From assembly GCA_026169815.1 (NCBI GenBank), contig JAPFDT010000007.1:62001-126000 (forward strand): a DNA stretch of 64,000 bases, written 5' to 3'. The notes beneath the pieces are model-generated. The model did not search any database. It worked only from the letters and a program-made list of their open reading frames with translations, and was not told where the DNA came from. This DNA is from Pseudogracilibacillus sp. (GTDB lineage Bacteria; Bacillota; Bacilli; Bacillales; Amphibacillaceae). Below, piece after piece: positions 60,632-64,000 of the stretch (position 1 is the first letter of the stretch; every line of letters starts with the position of its first letter). The position numbers and the translations under genes are program-made.

Positions 60632-62044
60632 ATGATTTTATTAAATATCGATAAAGAGCAACATGGTGATTACTTATATCAACAAATCTATCAAGAATTA
60701 AAGAAAAAAATCTTAGAAAGACAATTTGAAGCACATGAAAAATTACCTCCAAAAAGAACGTTAGCGAAACAACTAGATGTAAGCATTAACACCATTACGA
60801 ATGCCTATGAACAATTGTTAGCAGAAGGATATATATACGCTATTGAAAGAAGCGGTTATTATATCGAGGAAATTACCAAATTCGATAAGCATCGTCATGT
60901 AAGTAGAAATTTCCCAGAACATTTAAAAGAGGCTACAGAAAATAGAAATGGTTGGTTATCGTTATCACATATGACAGCAGATACAGCTTTATTTCCTTTT
61001 AAAGAGTGGTTGAAAAGTGAACGAAAAGCTATTGAAAATCATCAAAGAGATTTAGCTGAAATTAATCATCCACAAGGACCTTACTTAGTAAGAGAAACGA
61101 TAGCAAAATTCATTGGACTTAGTAGAGGAGTTGCTTGTGAACCAGAACAAATTGTTATTAGTGCTGGAACACAACCACTTATGCAACAATTAATGTCTAT
61201 TCAACCAGAAGATACAACAATTGCGATGGAATCTCCAGGTTATTCAAGAATCTACACTCTTTTATCACAACAATTGCAAATGCCTGTTGACCTGATTTCT
61301 TTAGATGACAATGGTATCGATATAGAACAAGTAGAAAAGTCAGCCGCCAACTTCCTTTTTGTCACACCGTCACATCATTTTCCAACCGGAAAGATTATGC
61401 CAATTTCTAGAAGAATTGAATTATTAAATTGGGCATTAAAAGAAGAACACCGCTATATTATTGAAGACGATTATGATAGTGAATTTAAATATGAAACAGA
61501 CAATATCCCATCATTACAAAGTTTGGATCAGCACGATCGAGTCATTTATTTTGGTACTTTTTCTAAATCTTTACTACCTACCTTTCGAATTAGTTATATG
61601 GTATTGCCACCGAAATTCTTAGAAAAGTATCAAGAAAAACATGCCGATTTAATTCATTATAATAATACGCTCGTCCTTTATACGTTACATTATTTCATTC
61701 AATCTGGTGCTTATGAAAGTCATCTTAAAAGGATGAATCATTATTATGAAACGAAAAGAAATTTACTTATTACTGAATTAACAAATGTATTCGGCGATGA
61801 TATTTTTATAAAAGACATTCCAGCTGGTTTACACTTTGTAGCTAAATTTAATACGAACAAAACATATGAAGAAGTGGAACTTGCAACGAAAGAATTAAAG
61901 TTAGAAATATATTCGATTAAAAGATTCTCGTTAAAAAATGAATATAAACATACAGAGAATATCGAACTTGTCATTGGATTTGCCATTATAAAGAAGGAAG
62001 ACATTAAAGAAGCTGTCGCCAGATTAGCTAAAGCGATTTATTGA
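60632..62044 (+). CDS. gabR: MocR-family regulator GabR
   Basis: A 470-residue regulator: GntR winged helix (about 10-80, with LPPKRTLAKQLDVSINTI) joined by a linker to a fold-type-I aminotransferase domain. PLP Lys312 in GTFSKSLLP, Asp279/Tyr281 in IIEDDYDSEF and HHFPTGKIMP are present; Lys312 matches the position in B. subtilis GabR. GabR with PLP and GABA activates gabTD and represses itself. AAAGAGGTG precedes the ATG. Separated from gabTD by the permease, unlike the divergent gabR-gabTD of B. subtilis, but with the same box at both promoters. Confidence 0.9.
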   Translation: MILLNIDKEQHGDYLYQQIYQELKKKILERQFEAHEKLPPKRTLAKQLDVSINTITNAYEQLLAEGYIYAIERSGYYIEEITKFDKHRHVSRNFPEHLKEATENRNGWLSLSHMTADTALFPFKEWLKSERKAIENHQRDLAEINHPQGPYLVRETIAKFIGLSRGVACEPEQIVISAGTQPLMQQLMSIQPEDTTIAMESPGYSRIYTLLSQQLQMPVDLISLDDNGIDIEQVEKSAANFLFVTPSHHFPTGKIMPISRRIELLNWALKEEHRYIIEDDYDSEFKYETDNIPSLQSLDQHDRVIYFGTFSKSLLPTFRISYMVLPPKFLEKYQEKHADLIHYNNTLVLYTLHYFIQSGAYESHLKRMNHYYETKRNLLITELTNVFGDDIFIKDIPAGLHFVAKFNTNKTYEEVELATKELKLEIYSIKRFSLKNEYKHTENIELVIGFAIIKKEDIKEAVARLAKAIY

Positions 62045-62202
62045 GTCCATTTTAAACAAGTACTTTCCGTTTGATAAAAGACTCGTTTACTATCATTACA
62101 GCCGACTGCTTCCAAACTAATTAATTTAAACTAAATTGATAATTGAGGGGAAACTTGAAATGTTTGAAGGACAGACCTTGCTTTAATCATAAAATAAAAA
62201 CA

Positions 62203-62478
62203 AGGTTGGGACAAAACTGTTTTCATATATGAATATGGATTGATTAAATAATCGTTTCGGAAATATACTTCGCTTTCCGCGGGCGAGCGTTGAGCCGCGA
62301 AGCACAGGACGTGCAAGTGCAGGCTTTGTCACAGGACGTGACGGTCTTTGCCTGCCTTCAGGCTTCGCCTTTTAGTGTCTCAACCTGCTCTTTTCTCCCG
62401 CTGGAGTCTACGTATATTTCCTACACTTTATTTCAATTCTGAATTTCATATACAGAAAATATGGTTTTGTCCCAACCT
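62203..62478. repeat. Dispersed repeat, copy B, 276 bp with 15-bp terminal inverted repeats
   Basis: Outer ends AGGTTGGGACAAAAC / GTTTTGTCCCAACCT are perfect inverted repeats; inner ends GGAAATATAC (62259) / GTATATTTCC (62421) likewise. The core between them is the reverse complement of copy A (60328-60490). It can fold as one long hairpin and may also terminate transcription. The stretch 62045-62202 before it shows only a repeat fragment (CATTACAGCCGACTGCTTCC at 62094) and no gene. Confidence 0.85.
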
Positions 62479-62492
62479 CATTTTCACTAAAG

Positions 62493-63551
62493 TTATGCTT
62501 GTTTCAATTTATTTATTATACGGTCTGTTACTTCTTCTGTTGTGGCACTTCCTCCGATGTCTGGAGTCATAATACCGTCCTGTAACACGTCTTCAATCAC
62601 ATCAAGAAGCAATGTTCCAATTTCTGTTTCTCCAAAGTGATCGAGCATCATTTTTGCCGTCCAAATTTGACCAATAGGATTTGCGATTCCTTTGCCGACA
62701 ATGTCAGGTGCTGAGCCATGAACAGGCTCAAACATTGATGGATATTTTCCGTTCACATTAATATTAGCAGCTGGAGCAATACCAATACTGCCCATAATTG
62801 CTGCACCAATATCTGTTATAATATCACCGAATAAATTACTACCGACAATGACATCGAATGTTTCTGGTTTAGAAACGATATAGGCACTTAATGCATCAAT
62901 GTGAACAGACTGTGTAGCAACATCTTGATAATTTTGCGACACATCTGCAAATACTTCATCCCAAAAAGGCATAGAATGGATAATCCCATTTGATTTCGTC
63001 GCACTTGTTACACGCGAGTCTCTCGTTTTGGCTAATTCAAATGCATATTTCATTGCATTTTCTGTTCCTTTACGAGTGAACACAGCATTTTGAATTGCCA
63101 TTTCATTTTCTCCCGAATGCATTCTGCCGCCTACTTCACTATATTCACCTTCACTATTTTCACGTACGACGACAAAATCAAAATCGTTAGGATTGGTTAA
63201 GGGTGAAGCAATGCCTTTCATTTGTTTAGCAGGACGAACATTAATTGCTTGTTCAAATCCACGACGGATTTTAACGAGTAGACCCCATAACGAAATATGA
63301 TCTGGCACAAGATTTGGATCACCTACTGCCCCAAGAAATACCGCATCGCTTTGCTCTAATTGTTGCAATCCATCTTCTGGCATCATGACACCATGTTTTA
63401 AGTAATAATCACAACCCCAGTCATATTCTTTATAAGAAAAATTCAAACCACCATGGATTTGTGCGACTGTATCTAATACGCGAACTGCTTCTTTCGTAAC
63501 ATCTACGCCAATTCCATCTCCTGGAATAACAGATATATCAAATTTTTTCAT
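62493..63551 (-). CDS. Tartrate/D-malate dehydrogenase family protein (YcsA-like)
   Basis: A 352-residue beta-decarboxylating dehydrogenase of the isocitrate/isopropylmalate family. VIPGDGIGVDVTKEAVRVL, the Arg/Tyr substrate region VVVRENSEGEYSEVGG, DALSAYIV, NLFGDIITDIGAAIMGS and HGSAPDIVGKGIANPIG are present. The text is closest to tartrate dehydrogenase/D-malate dehydrogenase (YcsA, DmlA), which oxidise and decarboxylate D-malate or tartrate with NAD+. It lies 31 bp after the asparaginase gene and shares its transcript. ATG with AGGAGA upstream. Confidence 0.87.
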   Translation of the reverse strand: MKKFDISVIPGDGIGVDVTKEAVRVLDTVAQIHGGLNFSYKEYDWGCDYYLKHGVMMPEDGLQQLEQSDAVFLGAVGDPNLVPDHISLWGLLVKIRRGFEQAINVRPAKQMKGIASPLTNPNDFDFVVVRENSEGEYSEVGGRMHSGENEMAIQNAVFTRKGTENAMKYAFELAKTRDSRVTSATKSNGIIHSMPFWDEVFADVSQNYQDVATQSVHIDALSAYIVSKPETFDVIVGSNLFGDIITDIGAAIMGSIGIAPAANINVNGKYPSMFEPVHGSAPDIVGKGIANPIGQIWTAKMMLDHFGETEIGTLLLDVIEDVLQDGIMTPDIGGSATTEEVTDRIINKLKQA

Positions 63552-63582
63552 CTATATTTCTCCTAATCAATTCCATAATTTT

Positions 63583-64000
63583 TTATAAAAATGCCATTTC
63601 AATTTCTTTTTTCTTTGCTCCCGTCGCTAATAAAACAGCTAATTTTAGCCGAGCTTTTTTACTGTCGTAATCATTACCTATAAGCACACCTTTATTTGTT
63701 AAATCATATACACTACCTTCGAAATCATAAGCATAACGAACTTCGCCTTCTCTGGAGCGAGTTGTTAAAACAACAATAATACCTTTCTCTGTCGCTTCTG
63801 CTATCGCTTGAGCCATTTCTGCAGTAACGTGCCCTCGTCCTGAACCTTCTAAAACAATTCCTTTTGCGCCAGTTGAAATGGATGTTTTAATAAAGCGATC
63901 ATCGGCACCTAAATGAAAAGGAATAATATCTACAAGTGGCAAATCATCTGTTACTTCATAGCTTTCTTTTACTAATGGTTTTTGATAGATGTTCACTACA
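63583..64000 (-). CDS. Asparaginase, C-terminal part (partial, N-terminus outside window)
   Basis: The C-terminal 139 codons of an asparaginase; the frame stays open to the right edge, so the first GTG inside the window (63996) is not the start. LVDIIPFHLGADDRF, GAKGIVLEGSGRGHV, IIVVLTTRSREGEV and NDYDSKKARLKLAVLLATG are the small-domain features of the L-asparaginase (AnsA/AnsB) fold; the catalytic N-terminal domain is not visible. It hydrolyses asparagine to aspartate. Probably first gene of a unit with the dehydrogenase downstream. Confidence 0.88.
   Translation of the reverse strand, partial: VVNIYQKPLVKESYEVTDDLPLVDIIPFHLGADDRFIKTSISTGAKGIVLEGSGRGHVTAEMAQAIAEATEKGIIVVLTTRSREGEVRYAYDFEGSVYDLTNKGVLIGNDYDSKKARLKLAVLLATGAKKKEIEMAFL

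Noticed and set aside
62203-62478. Insertion sequence
   Set aside because: There are terminal inverted repeats, but no transposase frame; it is treated as a non-autonomous repeat.

Overview
The window is chromosomal DNA from a low-GC, Gram-positive, spore-former-type bacterium of the Bacillaceae (Bacillales). The reasons are AT-rich codon use, strong AGGAGG-type ribosome binding sites, lipoprotein signal peptides with LxxC lipoboxes, and many genes in Bacillus subtilis-like neighbourhoods (yknWXY, kipI/kipA/ycsF/ycsG/ycsI, gabTD/gabR, fetAB, ynzC, cspB, opuAC). The genus cannot be fixed from the sequence alone. I saw no rRNA, tRNA, CRISPR array, prophage or transposase gene.

Layout. 1-5.8 kb (minus): a YknWXY-type ABC exporter cut by the left edge, a LolA-like lipoprotein, and a sensor kinase/response regulator pair. 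An array of eleven 20-bp repeats lies in front of the regulator. 6-11.7 kb: a DinB-like protein, an AI-2E family permease, a baeRF-type protein, and a SulP transporter/Usp/SpeG operon. 11.8-16.2 kb (minus): an ABC-2 exporter preceded by an unusual LytTR regulator whose N-terminus looks like a degenerate ABC ATPase, then an acyl-CoA ligase. 16.3-28.5 kb: copper handling (CueP and a CopB-type ATPase), an LLM oxidoreductase, an SGNH hydrolase/SLAP pair, MBL hydrolase/catalase, free-methionine sulfoxide reductase, a UbiA-type prenyltransferase, and a globin chemoreceptor ending in a CZB zinc domain. 28.8-34.2 kb: FetAB iron export, an MFS transporter, a tiny membrane protein, a cold shock protein and SelO.

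34.4-40.7 kb is a divergent 5-oxoproline locus: pxpB-pxpC on one strand, pxpA, an Nramp-like transporter and a D-glutamate cyclase-like DUF1445 protein on the other, with a MITE-like element between them. 40.8-49.7 kb: orphan ribulokinase, orphan glycine-betaine binding protein, a protein with a duplicated module, a frameshifted 7TM-GGDEF cyclase, a DUF438/hemerythrin/PAS protein, a possibly leaderless ArsR regulator, a YnzC-like protein and a cytochrome c lipoprotein. 49.9-55.5 kb: a carnitine/choline acyltransferase (uncommon in bacteria), a PLD-like protein with altered HKD motifs, a lipoprotein that appears to start at ATT, and a shortened RIC-type hemerythrin. 55.7-62 kb: GABA catabolism (gabD, gabT), an amino acid permease and GabR, with a shared TGGTAT-containing 13-mer in front of gabT and gabR. 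62.5-64 kb: tartrate/D-malate-type dehydrogenase and an asparaginase cut by the right edge.

Several intergenic regions carry dispersed, degenerate inverted-repeat elements (about 160-285 bp). Two inverted copies flank gabR. The strongest candidates for something under-described are the ABC-derived LytTR regulator, the carnitine acyltransferase, the D-glutamate cyclase/oxoprolinase locus, the HemAT-CZB fusion, the 20-bp tandem array and the repeat family. All functional calls rest on recognising protein families by eye; no searches were run.
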